Assembly (NCBI GenBank): GCA_030998225.1
Contig: JAPYXD010000677.1
Coordinates: 13,205,501 to 13,269,500 of the forward strand
Source of the DNA: Diplolepis rosae
Lineage: Eukaryota; Arthropoda; Insecta; Hymenoptera; Diplolepididae
DNA: 64,000 nt
Direction of reading: 5' to 3'
Every line of letters starts with the position of its first letter. Position 1 is the stretch's first letter. This document shows positions 1 to 11,438 of the stretch, one piece after another. Under the pieces are notes generated by a model that was not told where the DNA came from, made no database searches, and worked only from the letters and a program-made list of their open reading frames with translations. The position numbers and the translations under genes are program-made.

Positions 1-822
1 GAGTACGAATTCTTTTTTTATAACATTGATTTCCGTAATTGGTCGTATGGAACCGATTGAACGTTGTGGAGGATTTAATTAATAGATAATTTAATGGTCT
101 ATTGCGGCTTATATGCACCATTAGTACTGAAAATAGGTACTTAGCACGTATCTAGTAATACTATATAGATGAACAAACGCATATTGTTTTAACCACGCAG
201 CACCGAGGGCAGTTTCGTAATTTTCCCATGCCTCGAGTCTTACGCAGAGGGACTTTATTCATAATGTTGGTAGGGGCAAAGATATGAACAGATAACGCAC
301 GCATTGCGTTTACAGTTACGTCTTATCGGAATATAATGTATAGCGGCAAATATTTAAGGGGCTGTATCAGAGAAAATGTCTCTAGGCACGAAACCTGCTT
401 TTTAATGAAACCTTCGTAAACTCTTTCGTGCAAGAACAAATAAGACTAGCTCGTGCATTATTTTGTGCTTAGCTACGAGCTTTTATGACAGCTTACTGCT
501 AACAACATTGAGATTATTATTTATACTGATTGGTTTTGCTTCGATTTTGTACTTGCACCTAAATTTCGAATTATGCTTAAATATATAATATGAGTAAAGC
601 ACTAATAGATTCTCAATTTTGTTTGGATTTTATTTTAGTGATCAGATACTTTGATTTCAGGATATAAATATGAAATCTTATTGATACTTATAAATGGTCT
701 TTTATTGTATGAAATAAAACCTTCAGAAATAAATAACGATTATTCACGGTCCTTTTAGCGAGTTCTTATCAAGCTTTACTCTTGTCTAGACGCATCGATA
801 GCAAGAATTATAACTTTATTGG
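1..822. repeat. Left copy of a ~63-kb-spaced direct repeat
   Basis: Bases 24-440 align with 63293-63715, and 640-822 align with 63822-64000, in the same orientation. Identity is high in blocks (for example gcggcttatatgc, gtttacagttacgtcttatc, gcctcgagtc) separated by diverged or deleted stretches. The match starts at the first base of the window, so the repeat probably extends to the left. No reading frame is conserved between the copies. It may be a segmental duplication with conserved non-coding blocks or an old large transposon; I cannot decide from two copies. Confidence 0.8.
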
Positions 823-1028
823 TTTTAGCAAAACAATATATTTTCTGTAAGAGTCGAACTTCAAATTAAATTCAAGATAAATGAATTCTTCTTACTTCTT
901 TAGTAAAAGAAATTAATTTATTTGGTGATATGAAATTAATTAATGGATGGGAATACCATTTAGTTCGTAAAGTCTACTAATATTTTATTAATTGGGGTAA
1001 CTATTTGATTCTTTGAAATGGCAAAATT

Positions 1029-1613
1029 TTAATACTAAGGGTCGATATAAGTCCTGTTTATTATTAGATAGTAACATTGACTAATCAAATTATTTGATCA
1101 ACTGATAAAAAAGCAGTACAATTTTTTCCTAGCTAAAGACTATTTCTGACTATCTTTTTTTTCCGTGTGGATTTACATTTCTCCCTTTTATGAAAACATT
1201 ATTTTCTGAAAGAAGAGGGGATAATTTATAACAAATATTGTTGATGTTCTTAGTTGGCTTTAGGGTCCAGGAAAAAATGTAACTCAAAGTTTCATATTTT
1301 CAAACGTTTCGACTCAGATTGGAGTTCACTTTTTTTTGCAAATTTAGTTATTTAGACCAATTTTATATTTTACACTCGCAATTCTTTATAACATTTTTTA
1401 TTACAATGTTCATCGGTCACACGTGCAATTTTTTTAAATCTCTTCCTTTTGTATTTTTTATATAAATAAATTCTCACTGATGAGGACTCCAATCTGAGTC
1501 GAAACGTTTGAAAATATGAAACTTTGAGTTACATTTTTTCCTGGACCCTAAAGCCAACTAAGAACATCAACAATATTTGAATATTAATACTAAGGGTCGA
1601 TACAAGTCCTGTT
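1029..1613. mobile_element. Non-autonomous element with 94-bp inverted repeats and a hammerhead motif
   Basis: The element is bounded by 30-bp direct repeats with one mismatch (1029-1058 and 1584-1613, core TAAGGGTCGATACAAGTCCT). Inside are perfect inverted arms at 1232-1325 and 1486-1579. The same arm sequence and the same terminal motif recur near 6.7-7.56 kb, 27.71-28.09 kb and 28.8-29.1 kb, so this is a dispersed family. It contains no ORF. Penelope-like elements and retrozymes are the known animal elements that carry hammerheads; assignment to either is inference. Confidence 0.7.
1477..1510 (+). ncRNA. Hammerhead-ribozyme-like motif (intact core)
   Basis: The core CTGATGA (1477-1483) is followed by a stem II of GACTC/GAGTC with one extra G, then GAAAC and GTTT. 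The minimal stem III is the palindrome ACGT. Bases 5' of the core (ATTCTCA) pair with those after the cleavage position (TGAAAAT) as stem I with one mismatch. This matches the minimal type I hammerheads described from Penelope-like elements. The copy on the left arm (minus strand, about 1305-1330) lacks the CTGATGA box. Folding and activity are inferred. Confidence 0.6.
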
Positions 1614-2990
1614 CCACTATAATTTATAACATCGAGGGGTTTCTATAATATGATAGGGGCCTTTAAATGCTTCAATTTACCAAAAAATATTTATGTTGAA
1701 TATGTAGACTTGCTATAAATAGCAAAAATTGTCTTTAAACAATTTTTCAATTCTCGTAGTAACTTTCCAACAATTTAAGTTTCATGTATAAAATATTCAA
1801 ACAACTTTATTTATAAATACTGGCTATGATTATTGATTATTAATATTCCTGTTACTTTACGAATGGTTAGAAAACTTTCGTAATCGTTATTGCTATTAGG
1901 GGATTAAATTAAGGAATTTATTTCTTAACTTTCATTTAAACACATAAAAAGCTCAAGAAATATGCCACACTATGTATCAATCTCATAAATGTTGTGTTCT
2001 CATTTATTCATTATCCTTTTAATTGTTTTCTGTATTTCATGCTTACAACACGTTAAATGTACCAGTAATTGTATAATAATAGCCTTTTTCAATAATATGA
2101 ACGTAAACCCTTTTGTTTTCGACCTAAAAAACTTAAATGGTAACTTTTAAATGGTAGGTGAAATAGATATTGAAATAACTTCTTATTTTAGAACTTGAAT
2201 ATTGCCTTTCTAAAAATCTAAAAATCTTTGTCTGATCTCAGTAATTATAGGTAATTTTACATCACTAAAAGTCAGACATAATCAGAGTCGTAAATGTTAT
2301 TAACCCAATGAGAAAAATATCTAGTTTTGTCAAACTTAAGTGCTCGTATATAGTCTCATCTTCTGTCATAAATGGCCATAAACCGTCTCGACGACACTTT
2401 AAACGTAAAACTATGCAAACAAACCTCATACTCAAGGTACGAGTTTAGCGCCAAGCTTATGCCAGGTCGCTTAACGACTTTTGAGAAACATGCATCTTCA
2501 TTAAGCAAATCATTGGACTCAGTCAAACTTCTTAAATCGGTTACCTTGGAAAAATACACTCGCGGAAGTAAGCAATCCTCCTCTTCTGAGAAATCTTATT
2601 AAAGTAAAAAGATTTGCCCTTGTCGCAATCAGATATAATCTAAGTCAAGGTTGCATAAATTTTATTTCTAAAAAACATAGTTTATCTGCGCAAGTGTTAC
2701 CGCACTCGCACTGCATTATTTACCATTTTATTTCATTTCGGAGATAAAATTAATATAAATTTCGCAAAAAGTTCCTTGCTGTAAATTATAGGATATTTCC
2801 TCTTTTTTCGAAGAATATACGTAAAACCATTTATAGCTGGTTTTTCTGTCTATGAATCTATCTTTCCAGCTTCAAATTTTTCAGCATTGTTAAATAATGC
2901 TCATCCCATATTATCTATTAATTCATTTATCCTGAAAACTGATATCTATTGTATATCATCCTGGGTATCAAATCTATCTTTTATGGTTAT
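1614..2990. other. AT-rich non-coding stretch
   Basis: No gene is recognised. A 76-codon open frame at 2372-2602 (+) overlaps an open frame on the other strand. It is Ser/Lys-rich and has no recognisable domain, so it is not annotated as a gene. No repeat from elsewhere in the window was noticed. Confidence 0.5.
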
Positions 2991-3576
2991 TGAAGGGATT
3001 ATTCAAAAGAGAAAATATTATTTTCTATAAAAAAATTTGAAACATAGAAAAATAATGTATTTATCAAATTTTATTTTCAAGTACTTTTTTTTATGACGCT
3101 TCTTACCAAATTTTTAAAAATGGTGTGATTCTCATAAATCATAGATCATTTTTTCAGGTAAAAGATTCTCTACAACTTAACCATTTCCAATTTTTGAAAA
3201 TGAATCAATTATTATCAAATTTAGCAATTTGTTTATAAAAATTTTGTTTTGAAAAACTGTTTTTTAATAGTTTCAACCATTAAAGAATTTATTTTTAAAA
3301 ATTGGAAACGTTCAAGTTGTAGAAAATCTTTTCGCTGGAAAATTACCTATGATTTATCAGAATCGCAGCATTTCTTAAAATTTGGTAAGAAGCAATATGA
3401 AAAAAAACACTTGAAAATCAAATTTTTTAAATACATTATTTTTCTATGTTTCACATTTTCTTATAGAAAATAATCTTTTCTCTTTTGAATAATCTCTTCA
3501 ATAACAATACTGCTATTTTTAAAAGCAAAATTATATATTTTTTGCCTGAGGCCTAATTTTTCGTGGCTGACCTACC
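2991..3576. mobile_element. Palindromic MITE, left end truncated
   Basis: Bases about 2995-3200 and 3290-3500 are inverted copies of one another. The arm holds the blocks aatcatagatcattttttc and accaaattttta. The right end (about 3500-3576) matches the ends of related palindromes at 26076-26145 and 29648-29745 ('ttgcctgaggcctaattttt'). The corresponding left terminal sequence is missing. It has no real coding capacity; the open frame at 3249-3473 is an arm read through. Confidence 0.7.
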
Positions 3577-5927
3577 TTCAATTAATCCCTTTAGGAAATT
3601 AAACAAATTTTGAATGCTTAACATCACATTTTTATTAAATGTTAGGCCTTTCTTTTATATTTGAATTTAGGGGTTTAAAACGATACAACTAAAATCAATT
3701 CTTGGTTCTTTTAAATATAAAAATTTCAGTTTTAGGTGATATAAACTAAAAACACTATTTGAGGTTAAATATTTGCCCCAAAATATTGAGTCGAAATTCG
3801 TGTTCATCCTTGTTGTACATAGGAAGACTCTCACTTGAAATTAGATAGAGGGTGCCAAAGTTCCCAGGGCGAAGGGGTAATAGGTCAAGAAGTTGGGTTA
3901 AAAACAGTGGAACGTTTGCGAGAATAAATGTTCTTTCACCCTCGACTATTTTACCCCATGAAAATTTCTTCTTACCCTTCTTTTTTCTTTAATTTTCTCT
4001 TCCGCAGGGTGGCTTTCAGCGAATAGGGATGAATAGGAATGCAGTCCTTCTCACTTGATTTTTTAAACGCGTGCACAAGAGGGCGCTGTGTACTGTTTGC
4101 GTCATTAATTCTGCGGCACGTTATCGAGCTTTAAGCACGTGCTTCTTGTTAACATGGGGTTATGTTTAGTTCTTGTGGTTGCTCTGACATCATTTTTTTG
4201 AGGCTAACCAAAGTCCTTTCGAATTCATGACCATAAAAGTGATAATTTGGTATTTAATTGAGTAGATCATCCTACTTTTTTTGAATCTCAAAAACGCATA
4301 ATCAGATTTCATAAGGAAAGAGGATTTAACAATTTTATTATAAGTTTTCATTTTACAAAAAATGTTGGATTTTCCAAGACGCAGAAACGTAGTAACGAAT
4401 TATTTAAGATTTAAATGCATGGAGTAAGTGGATCATGTGATTAATAAAAAAATTCTAGTTGCCTTCAAATTTTTTTTATAATAGTGGATAGTTTTGAATA
4501 AAACTTTGAAAAATGATTGAGGACATGTTAACGGAGAGTTGTACCAATTACTTGTAGATACCAATTAGTTTTGATTGATTGAACAAATAAATTCCTTTTT
4601 TACCGATTTTAGAATTTTTTTAAATGCTCAAAATAAATAAAAATCTACAAACCTCAGTTGATATGTTCTTTATTGTGTCCTAATGTAACAGCCACAAATT
4701 ATCATTATTCTAGTAAAATCTTAGAAGAAGCTAAAATTCTTTCATTAATCGTGTGATCCAATTACCTTATGTTCTTAAGATTTTATTAGAATATTGGGAA
4801 ACACATTTTTACAAGTTATTAGCTTTATTAATTTACAAAAATCTAGTTCATTTACTGAACGCATTGTCTGACAATCCGGCTCTATTGGCACGTGTGTTCA
4901 AAAAGCTATTGTATCTCTGCGGGAGCCGGTAATTAAGATCTGAATAATTAATGTAGTAACCAATTCCACAACACACTAGGGAAACATGAAAGCCGGCTCT
5001 CTAGTATATAGAGTTAATAGGAGTGTTAATTTACCTAACAGAATACACTATTATTGAAACTAAGGTTAATGTGGCCAGAGACAATTTTTTCGAAAGATAA
5101 ATTCATCTTTCCGGAGATGAAACTTTATTCCAAAAATTGTGTAAAGCAAGAGACTGTTTTCGAAAATATCTCTCTATTACTTAAAAGTATTCATTAATTT
5201 TGTCTTCTTTGATAGTATGTTGGCGAGCGTTTTAAACAATGAAAGGCACTGTGAAAAAACTCAAAAGAAGGAAAGAAGTGAGATTAAAGCGTTCCTGTGG
5301 CTTTTAGCGCTAAGCGACCAGAATTACTAGGATCGAATGCTCCCGGCCGTTTTCTTTGAGATTTTCACTGGAAACAGAGCACAAGCACAGGGGCCTACAT
5401 CCATTCATGATTTTTCTAAAGGCTCGTCTCTCACCTTACCTCCCCCGATTTTCTTTTTATGCTTCCGCTAGCTTGACTTGTCGGCTAAAGCCCCTGCTTG
5501 AAATTATTTAGCCTCAAGCCTCCGCTAGGAAAGACTCCTACCTATTCCATCTTATGTGAGTGTATACAGTCTATACACTATACACACCTATTTCGCGTAA
5601 AGTTTACGAATTTCCGGGCAACTAACGAGTCCCGTCGAGTTTTATCTATGCATCGGTCGACCCGCAGGCGACGGGGATTAAAGTCTGTTTCACATGAGGG
5701 GACGAGAAACAACGGCAAAAGTCGACTTCGGACACTTGACTACCCTCGCATGGTGCCATTATCTCACTTTCATCTGCATCCGAAGAATACTTTTTTTTAG
5801 TTTCAAAAACCCGTTCTTTAATTTGATTTTGAATAGAGTAATTTATATTCATTTACTTCGAGATTATTTGTTTTTGCTAATTGACATATTAAGAAACCGA
5901 TTTTTTTTTCATCCAAAAAAGGCAATG
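3577..5927. other. Unique non-coding DNA with GC-richer islands
   Basis: Two islands of higher GC content and complexity stand out, about 3880-4170 and 5220-5780. The second has overlapping short open frames on both strands (5498-5800, 5646-5852, 5694-5942), the pattern expected of chance ORFs in less AT-rich DNA. No domain, splice structure or codon bias was recognised. Such islands could be conserved regulatory DNA, but nothing in the window proves it. Confidence 0.4.
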
Positions 5928-6129
5928 TATTTACAGTTCTGAACGTTCATTAAACGATGGATTTTTTTTTTTTAACTAAATGATAAGTTTTTGCCCCAGT
6001 AAATAAAAAAGTAGAGCGAGTTTCACGACAAATTGTATTTTTGAAGGGTTCTAAATGTAAACATAATAGTTAATTTTGTTTTGGAAAAAAATTTTGTTAT
6101 CGTTCAATGAACGTTCAGAACTGTAAGTA
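5928..6129. mobile_element. TA-flanked MITE, 'gaacgttcattgaacgat' family
   Basis: The ~30-bp terminal inverted repeats read (C/T)TTACAGTTCTGAACGTTC and carry TA at both ends, consistent with a TA target duplication. Two other copies occur at 6900-7109 and 33004-33211. The AT-rich interior has no ORF. TA duplication fits a Tc1/mariner-type mobilising transposase; none is encoded here. Confidence 0.8.
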
Positions 6130-6185
6130 CATAAAAAGGCACCAAAAATCTAAATAATTTTAATTCAGTCCAATTTTTACGATCT

Positions 6186-6441
6186 TACACGGAAAAAATA
6201 GTTCAATAAAGTTTATAGAACTGTTCAAAAGTTGAGGATACAGGCATTTACAGAACAAAGTTCTAAACTATTTACAGAACTTTTTAGAATAAAATGTGGA
6301 ACTTTAAATAATTTTTCCTGAATGTTCCGCATTTTAAACTAAAAAGTTTTGTAAATTTTTTAAAACTCTGTTCCGTAAATGCCTATACCCTCAACTCTTG
6401 CACAGTTCTATAACCTTTACTGAACTATTTTTTTCCGTGTA
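6186..6441. mobile_element. TA-flanked palindromic MITE, 'tacacggaaaaaatag' family
   Basis: Nearly the whole 256 bp is one imperfect palindrome. The arms contain gttctgtaaatgcctgta-like blocks and end in TACACGGAAAAAATAG and its complement, with TA at each edge. A second copy of the same length lies at 61832-62088. Confidence 0.85.
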
Positions 6442-6693
6442 TAAGATTTTTGGTCAAAATAACTAAACGTTTTTTTCCGTTTTAAAATTATCCGATCTGG
6501 CACTTAAGGGCGTGTGATACTCGATAAATTAGCAAGTTTTATTGGTTTTAGGTTTCTAGATGTTTGTGTCTAACGTACATAAAATTTTCATTTCAAAATT
6601 TGGGAATTGATAGAAAATATAAAAATGGACGTAGATAGACTACTTTTGGTTTTGAAATTTAAAAAAAGTTCAATTTTGGAAAAATATTCATAA

Positions 6694-7557
6694 AATAGGA
6701 CTTGTGTCGACCCTTAAATAATAAACATACGATATTGTTGTAGACAAGTGTCAGAATGTTCAACACTTTGTAACTGAAAATTAAGAAATTTTTACTTAAA
6801 TTTACTAAAAAGTAATTGAATTTTTTGAAATTCTATCTTAACTTTACAATACTTTAACTGTATAAAACTCCAGTCACATGCTTCGAGAAATTGCGGATGT
6901 ACTTACAGTTTTGAACGTTCATTGAACGATGCCAACAAATTTTCTTTCAAACAAAAATTAATTATTATATCTATATTTAGAGCCTTTAAAATATACAATC
7001 TGTTATTAAATATACGCTACTTTTTAATTTAATGGAGAAGAAACCAATCATTTAGTTTATAAAAAAAAAATATTTTTCATCGTTCAATGAACGTTTAAAA
7101 CCGTAAGTATATAATTGCGGTAGAAATTTCTAATAGTGTAAAATTAGTATTAGCAATTCTTAGCTATTTTCATGAATAATCCTTTGTAATTTTATACTAT
7201 ATGCACTTGGATTTATATCTTCAGTAACATTTAGACACAATTATATACTAGTTTTTTAGTTTAGGTATCTCAAGGTTATGTGCTAGAATTTTTTGCTATT
7301 CCTAAGGAAGTTTTAGGTATTTCATCGGTTTTTTGTACAATTTTATGTAAATTTTCCCAGTTTTTTACATTTTTTCACATTACCAAAGTTTACTCCAAAA
7401 TAGAGCTCATATGTGCAATATTTTATTCATTGTTTTGATATTTTAGAAATAAAGATCACTGATAAGGACTCCGATCAGAGTCGAAACGTTTGAAAGTATG
7501 TAATCTTCTGAGTTATCATTTTCTGGACCCTAAAGCTAATTATTAACAACAACATCG
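6694..7557. mobile_element. Hammerhead-family element nested in the TTAA element
   Basis: The left edge carries the family terminal motif in inverse orientation (GGACTTGTGTCGACCCTTA, about 6701). The right portion, 7380-7557, matches the complement of 28816-29000. It interrupts the TTAA element and itself contains the MITE at 6900-7109. The hammerhead-like core at 7459 is CTGATAA, with the essential G8 changed to A, so this copy should be inactive if the assignment is right. Confidence 0.6.
6900..7109. mobile_element. TA-flanked MITE, 'gaacgttcattgaacgat' family
   Basis: Terminal inverted repeats begin TACTTACAGTTTTGAACG, with TA at both edges, the same family as 5928-6129 and 33004-33211. 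It lies inside the hammerhead-family element, so it inserted later. Confidence 0.8.
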
Positions 7558-7759
7558 TTTGAAATTTAGAAAAATATATCGAAAAATGTCCTTTATTGTC
7601 AAAACTAAAAGTAGACTATATACCCCTGTTTTTTATCTTCTCTATCAGTTCCATAATTTTGAAAACTAAATTTTATGTATTTTGGACACAAACATGTTAT
7701 AACTGGACCAACTTGTTTACATAAACTTGCTACTCTCCCCAAGTACAACATGGCCTTAA

Positions 7760-10091
7760 TAAGTAGTCTAGAATTACTTTATTTGTAGAAAAAATTATCA
7801 CATGTTGATATAATTGGAGGATACTAATTTCGCTTTTGTTTTTGGAAAGTTGAAAGGAATATTTGAAAAGAGGATTAATAATTGTACTGAGAATAATGTT
7901 TGGTGGTACTGAAAAAAATATTGTGTTCATTATGATCTTACAAAATTTGTATTTTTACCAAATCATACTTCTCAGTTTAAATGTTTGATTTAAATGTATT
8001 ATGGACTTGTAAAATTATGAAAACACTCTTACAGTGTGTAACAGTAGTACCAAAACTACAAAACATTCTGATTAATTCTTCAGATACGTAACAGAAACTC
8101 ACATTCCTGTCATTTTCAACACACGGAATCCTTCCACAAATATTCCGAAAATCCGACCAAAGAATTTTGTTTTCACCTTCAATCGGATAAAATGGCATGG
8201 TATGCAAGTTCACTAGAAAAAACAATCATCGACACGAGAGATGCGTGTCCGTAATCGATTTACCGTGCCACTACTTCCCTCCTCCGCAGAGAAAGTTAAA
8301 TTACAAGTGGAAAATGGGAAGTATTCAGAATATCTGCAATTATATACATATATATGTATTTATATAAGATGTATTCGTGACATCAATCATTTTTATTAAT
8401 GTATTAAACTTGGAACTTCAGTGGAATGGAGTATTGAATTTTTCTATTCATAACGACTTGAGTTGAACTTGAAATAGCGAGGTCGGTCTCTATAAGAGTG
8501 TCGAGACACCAGAAAACCGGAAGTGCACATAACAAGTCAGCATAGCGGTGCTTATTCCTTCTCATCTCTCACGTTCACACTGTGATTCTTGCTCGACATG
8601 CTTACATTAGAATGCGGTCGTTTACGCGGTTTCATTAAACTCAGGAATCTGCATAAATAGAAAATTTAAAAAATATATTTCTGTTTGAATATAAATTGAA
8701 AATTATTTTTTTTGTGATTACGATTTATCCATTGTTAATTAGGTTGACTTTATCTGGAGGAAAATCTCTCGTATTTTCTTAAAAGCCCTTTGAAGAATTA
8801 CGTAACCCTTGTTTAGTTCTTTTATATACATTTTTAAAAAGTTTTTGAATTATTTTGTTAATTATTCTTTCACTTTTCTAAAATTTTGTTTGATATATTT
8901 TATTAATGGATCTTTATCTTAACTTTTGTTTCAAATTATGGTTGTATTTTACAGATGGACAAAAATCACCCTGAAAAAAATAAGAAGTCATTTTTGCTAA
9001 ATTTAAATATAAGGAATGAAAAGTTGACAATTTGAAATATGCAAATTTTAAAGATTAGAAGTATAAAAGATGTGGAATTTGAAGGATTGAATTGATCTTT
9101 TTTGAAAATAAAATATGTTTATATCATAACAATTTATTTTATTTTTCACCCTAGAGGATAGTACAAAATTTAAATAGCAGTACTCTAGAAATTGTGCAAT
9201 GTTTGATTTCGTGAATGATTAATTCATTTACTTTTTGACTATGATTGTACAATTGTGATAACTGAACCATTTATCAAAGAGTGGTATAATTTGCATTAAT
9301 TATCGACTTGTTTGAAGAAGCAATCAAAATTTCACACTAAAATTATTTGAATGATTCGTTCAATAATTCAATCGAACGAAATATGATTTAATTAAATTCA
9401 CTATAGGGACAGAAATAACTAATATTTGATTTAAATCATAAATTTTATCTTAAATTTATCTTTTCTTATTTCCACAAAAGTTTGTGAATTTTAAGGTAAG
9501 ACATAGACTGTGTCAGCTTTGCAAATAAATCGAAGAATACTTTCCGTTTTTGAACATAGTTTGCCGTAAACTTCTTGCACGAACGTTCCATTTTGTTCCA
9601 TTCCATTAAGCAAAAGACAATTCAGCGTTTACATGTTAGCTAGGCGAAGTAGGAGTGCTTAAACAGTTGAAATGAATATTCAAGAATCGTCTTCTCTCGC
9701 AGGATGAAAATGTACTTCTCAGTAGGTAACGCTCCTCGGTAAAGTTCATTGAAGAAGGAGGAAACATGAATCGCAGAACTTATTATTCGAGACATTTGAC
9801 CAATCACGAGCGTCACATGAGATTGTCTGCTCGGTGAGAAATAAGACCTTACTTGATATGAAAAAGCGATAATTATCATTTGAAAACCATTGCAAACCAT
9901 ACGAAAATATTTTTCAAACTATATTTATAAATATAACTTTTATTTACCAAAATATCGTAAGTTGGCACTTATTTTAGTAATATAAAAATAACTGCTGTGG
10001 ATAAAATAACCTTTGCTTTTAGAAAGAGAGAGATTTGCGCAAAAATCGTCTGCTGTGGGGTTTGAAATATGAAACAGCTGGATATTATGAC
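7760..10091. other. Non-coding DNA upstream of the BEL array
   Basis: Mostly AT-rich and unique within the window. A short TA-rich microsatellite lies at about 8340-8368, and GC-richer unique blocks at about 8240-8300, 8470-8640 and 9640-9900. Short open frames on the minus strand (7977-8225, 9640-9900) have no recognised domain. The last bases before the LTR are ATGAC (10087-10091), the proposed target duplication. Confidence 0.5.
10087..10091. repeat. Target-site duplication ATGAC, left
   Basis: ATGAC immediately precedes the TGTTGG start of the first LTR, and ATGAC follows the CCAACA end of the last LTR (24422-24426). Five base pairs fits BEL/Pao integration. ATGAC also follows the inner LTRs because the flanking DNA itself was duplicated. 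Confidence 0.75.
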
Positions 10092-10185
10092 TGTTGGAAT
10101 TTCTATTTGAAGTAAAGGGAAGCCTTCGGGTTTTCCCCAGTTTTCTGGAAGCTATATTCTTAAAATTTATAATTGGTTTTAAAGT

Positions 10186-10192
10186 TATAAAG
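10186..10192 (+). promoter_or_regulatory. Putative LTR TATA box
   Basis: TATAAAG lies 94 bp into the LTR. The same box is at 17031-17037 and 23876-23882 in the other two LTRs. It would drive transcription of each downstream unit. Confidence 0.5.
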
Positions 10193-10671
10193 AGCCGTTA
10201 CTTGAGGTCCTTGTCTTGAGAAATCATTGATGCTCTTTTGGAAATTATGGAACTTGAATTCAAAAGATCCGAAAAAGCTTTAGTAATAGTTGAAATAAAA
10301 ATTACTCAAGTACCTGGGGAAAGCCCAAGGTAATATTTTACACAGTACAATAGGCATCTTTACTTCCCAATTCGTCCAAGCTTCATGAAAGGGTGTGATT
10401 GACCTGAGAACTTCGAAGCGCAAAGCTGGTCAACGTGTCAGTTCTTAAGTAACCTTGTAAGACCGAGCAGGTCACTTCTAGTATAAACTTAAAAATTATT
10501 TTAAGTTCCACTCAATTTTTATTTCTTTTTTTTGCTTTTCTTATATCTCGGGCGATTGCAGGACGTCTCGTCGCACCGTAGAGAATGATAGAAGTTGTGA
10601 AACTAATAATGTAGATAAACTTTCATAATCAAATGTGAATTGTGTAAACAAAGTGTAAACTTGGAGTGAGA

Positions 10672-10677
10672 AATAAA
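10672..10677 (+). promoter_or_regulatory. Putative LTR polyadenylation signal
   Basis: AATAAA lies 56 bp before the LTR end. It is conserved in LTR 2 (17515-17520) and LTR 3. Confidence 0.5.
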
Positions 10678-10733
10678 TATTTGTAAACGGAGAAATTACT
10701 TCTTATTGCTGTCTTCCTTGGAGTTTTCCAACA

Positions 10734-11389
10734 ATGACGAAATCTCTTGCCCTGAATAGAAATAAATTATTCATTTCAAATTCGTTCGAAAGGATTATTG
10801 GCTGTTGCCTATGGCGCTTTATTTGTGAACGTGACAACTCTCATGAAATTAACATAATATCTCGTGTTATGATTCTAAAATATCGAATGTTATTTTTTCT
10901 TGTACAAATTGTTCCTCCCTAGGAGATCTGATTGATGGATTTATACTTTCTCATCACTGTGTTTTTTTTTTACAACGGTACCTGCAAAAAATTTTAATTC
11001 GACACGTAAGTGGAATGTTTTAGAGACATGCGGATTCTTTTTTTTTATTTGAAATTAAATGTTTCCTACCCTCATATTCCAGCATCTTAACTTGAAATAA
11101 ACGTTCTTTTCCGATCGTAATTTTCCTTCATTTATCAATCGGATTGCGAGCCCGTATCGAGAGCGAAAGATATCGATTGGATATCACCAATACGATAAAA
11201 AACTTTTTGCTACGGCAGTCTAAATTTCTTAAACGGTTATCGCAAACCGCAGATCCTTTTCTCTTTAGCCCAAATTTCATGTTTTTGTAGGCTACTGGGT
11301 GAATTTATTAGAAACGTAAAAAGCTCGACTGTATCTTGGGGTTATAATTCTTACTCTCTAAACCTGAATCAGTGAAATAGTCACTGATT
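10734..11389. repeat. Captured host flank, copy 1 (656 bp)
   Basis: It starts with the ATGAC duplication and has copies of 657 bp at 17577-18233 and 24422-25078. The last 38 bases are the end of a TA-flanked MITE (TACTCTCTAAACCTGAATCA), cut at ACTGATT. In the third copy the MITE continues beyond this point, so the third copy looks like the original and this one the rearranged product. It replaces the usual primer-binding site and leader. A 62-codon frame at its start (10734-10922) is present in all three copies and is not considered coding. Confidence 0.8.
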
Positions 11390-11438
11390 CCCTTGGTGCT
11401 TGGTTCCTTGTCTTCTACTTCAATCCACTCTCACAAAA

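Larger units (their letters stand above)
6504..7759. mobile_element. TTAA-flanked element, interrupted by other repeats
   Basis: TTAA followed by GGGCGTGTGATACT marks the left end, and a degraded complement followed by TTAA marks the right. Sub-terminal blocks around 6590-6690 and 7590-7690 (acgtagatagactacttttgg and its complement in parts) match the intact relative at 32990-33828. The centre is filled by a hammerhead-family element and a MITE. A TTAA target is characteristic of piggyBac-type elements; no transposase frame is present. Confidence 0.7.
10092..10733 (+). repeat. BEL/Pao LTR, copy 1 (642 bp)
   Basis: Begins TGTTGG and ends CCAACA, perfect short inverted ends. It has a TATA box (10186-10192) and an AATAAA polyadenylation signal (10672-10677), placed as expected for U3 and R/U5. 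It differs from LTRs 2 and 3 mainly by two extra T in a T-run near 10530. Confidence 0.92.

Noticed and set aside
2372..2602. Possible small gene of 76 codons
   Set aside because: Opposite-strand frame overlaps, no recognisable domain, no splice context; length is within chance expectation.
3148..3165. TTTTTTCAG|GTAAAAG as a recursive splice site
   Set aside because: It lies in the arm of a palindromic MITE whose other copies read TTTTTTCAGGAAAAAG; the GT is a chance substitution.
10734..10922. 62-codon open frame found identically three times (also 17577-17765 and 24422-24610)
   Set aside because: It is repeated only because the flank downstream of each LTR was duplicated. It has no domain, and two of the copies lie between LTR and gag.
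10092..11389. A single ~1.3-kb LTR covering the whole segment shared three times
   Set aside because: The perfect TGTTGG/CCAACA ends at 642 bp, the ATGAC duplications and the MITE broken only in copies 1 and 2 all favour a 640-bp LTR plus duplicated flank.
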